Shown here in pieces: positions 63,502-64,000 of a stretch of DNA of 64,000 bases; position 1 is the first letter of the stretch; every line of letters begins with the position of its first letter. Position numbers and translations under genes: made by a program. This stretch comes from Knoellia koreensis (GTDB taxonomy: Bacteria; Actinomycetota; Actinomycetes; Actinomycetales; Dermatophilaceae): positions 124,001 to 188,000 of the forward strand of contig NZ_JABEPQ010000005.1 of the NCBI RefSeq assembly GCF_013041615.1, read 5' to 3'. The notes under the pieces are model-generated. The model did no database searches. It worked only from the letters and a program-made list of their open reading frames with translations, and was not told where the DNA came from.

Positions 63502-64000
63502 GTGGACGACGACCTCTTCCGGCGCACGGTCGCGACCCTCACCGCCGCCGACCCGGCGCTGGCCGCCATCACCCGGGCACACGGCATACCCCCGTTGTGG
63601 TTGCGTGACCCCGGGTTTGCGAGCCTCGTGCTGTTCATCCTCGAGCAGCAGGTGTCGCTCGCGAGCGCGGCGGCGGCCTATCGCAAGGTGTTGGCGCGGA
63701 TCGGGACGATGTCGCCGCGGGCGCTGCTGGCCGCCACGCCGGAGGAGCTGCGCGCCGACGGGGTGTCGCGGCAGAAGGACCGCTACCTGCGGGCGCTGGC
63801 CGAGGCGGTCGAGTCGGGTTCGCTGGACCTCGAGGCGTTGGCGGGTATGCCGGACGATGAGGTCCGCGCCCGGCTCACCTCCCTGCCGGGGATCGGCCGG
63901 TGGACCGCCGATGTCTACCTGCTCGCCTGCCTGGGTCGGCCGGACCTGTGGCCGGTCGGCGACCGTGCGTTGCAGGTGGCGGTGGCCGAGGCGCTCGGCC
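63502..64000 (+). CDS. DNA-3-methyladenine glycosylase II family (AlkA/HhH-GPD), 3' end outside window
   Basis: Open from GTG 63502 to the window edge (166 codons visible). FILEQQVSLASAAAAYRKVLAR is the family's early helix with the QQ(V/I)S motif; LTSLPGIGRWTADVYLLACLGRPDLWPVGDRAL contains the helix-hairpin-helix and the Asp of PVGD, the catalytic position. It excises alkylated bases in repair. The absence of an extra N-terminal domain suggests the short, MPG-II type. Confidence 0.88.
   Translation, partial: MDDDLFRRTVATLTAADPALAAITRAHGIPPLWLRDPGFASLVLFILEQQVSLASAAAAYRKVLARIGTMSPRALLAATPEELRADGVSRQKDRYLRALAEAVESGSLDLEALAGMPDDEVRARLTSLPGIGRWTADVYLLACLGRPDLWPVGDRALQVAVAEALG

Overview
The window is one contiguous piece of a high-GC (roughly 72% by eye) actinobacterial chromosome. 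Gene content suggests a Micrococcales member, most likely of the Intrasporangiaceae/Dermatophilaceae type (an inference): a dnaK-grpE-dnaJ-hspR operon with HspR operators (HAIR), a SigK/RskA-like pair, HelD, an LprG/P55-like pair, a LAxTG sortase-E type surface protein, F420-type luciferase-like oxidoreductases and many leaderless genes. No rRNA, tRNA, CRISPR, prophage or insertion sequence was seen. Almost every gene is ordinary chromosomal housekeeping or regulation.

Layout. 0-4.4 kb: sigma factor/anti-sigma pair, oxidoreductases, an SCP2-like protein. 4.6-20 kb: a loose purine region (purL-purQ-purS, purC, purD, purA) interrupted by a SigE-type sigma operon, an efflux pump, HelD, a LAYTG surface protein and a remnant of a MazF toxin next to its antitoxin. 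20-31 kb: two-part metabolic and regulatory genes (fba, an ECF42-type sigma factor with two YCII proteins, a SpoU-family RNA methylase, a tetracycline-resistance-like ribosomal GTPase, DedA). 31-43 kb: a divergent ArsR/efflux pair, an ABC-2 exporter with its two-component system, LemA, pyrE, a secreted serine hydrolase, exonuclease III. 43-54 kb: the LprG/P55-like pair, an NlpC/P60 hydrolase, clpB, a ROK regulator divergent from a family 3 glycosidase with a structured leader, a phosphodiesterase. 54.5-58.6 kb: HspR heat-shock operon. 59-64 kb: aldo-keto reductase, ArsR/SRPBCC pair, acyltransferase/glycosyltransferase pair, DUF488 and the start of an AlkA-type glycosylase.

The most striking feature is not a gene. 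The octamer GTATGCCG (reverse CGGCATAC) occurs about 73 times, roughly once per 0.9 kb, equally on both strands, inside genes in every frame and between genes, where about two copies would be expected from composition. It forces rare codons (ATA, TAT, GCA), is built into -10 boxes and start codons, and forms perfect inverted pairs that act as terminators. This resembles the behaviour of DNA uptake sequences or HIP1-like words, but I do not recognise this word as any described element.

Other structure: a family of intergenic dyads carrying GCTTGCGTCYGCG at 27-30 kb, two tandem 60-bp dyads at 60.1 kb, an upstream ORF overlapping the TTG start of the tet-like gene, and a consistent leaderless promoter geometry (a TAnnnT-like box 6-8 nt before the start codon) that fixes many start codons and supports a 47-residue gene at 62.9 kb.
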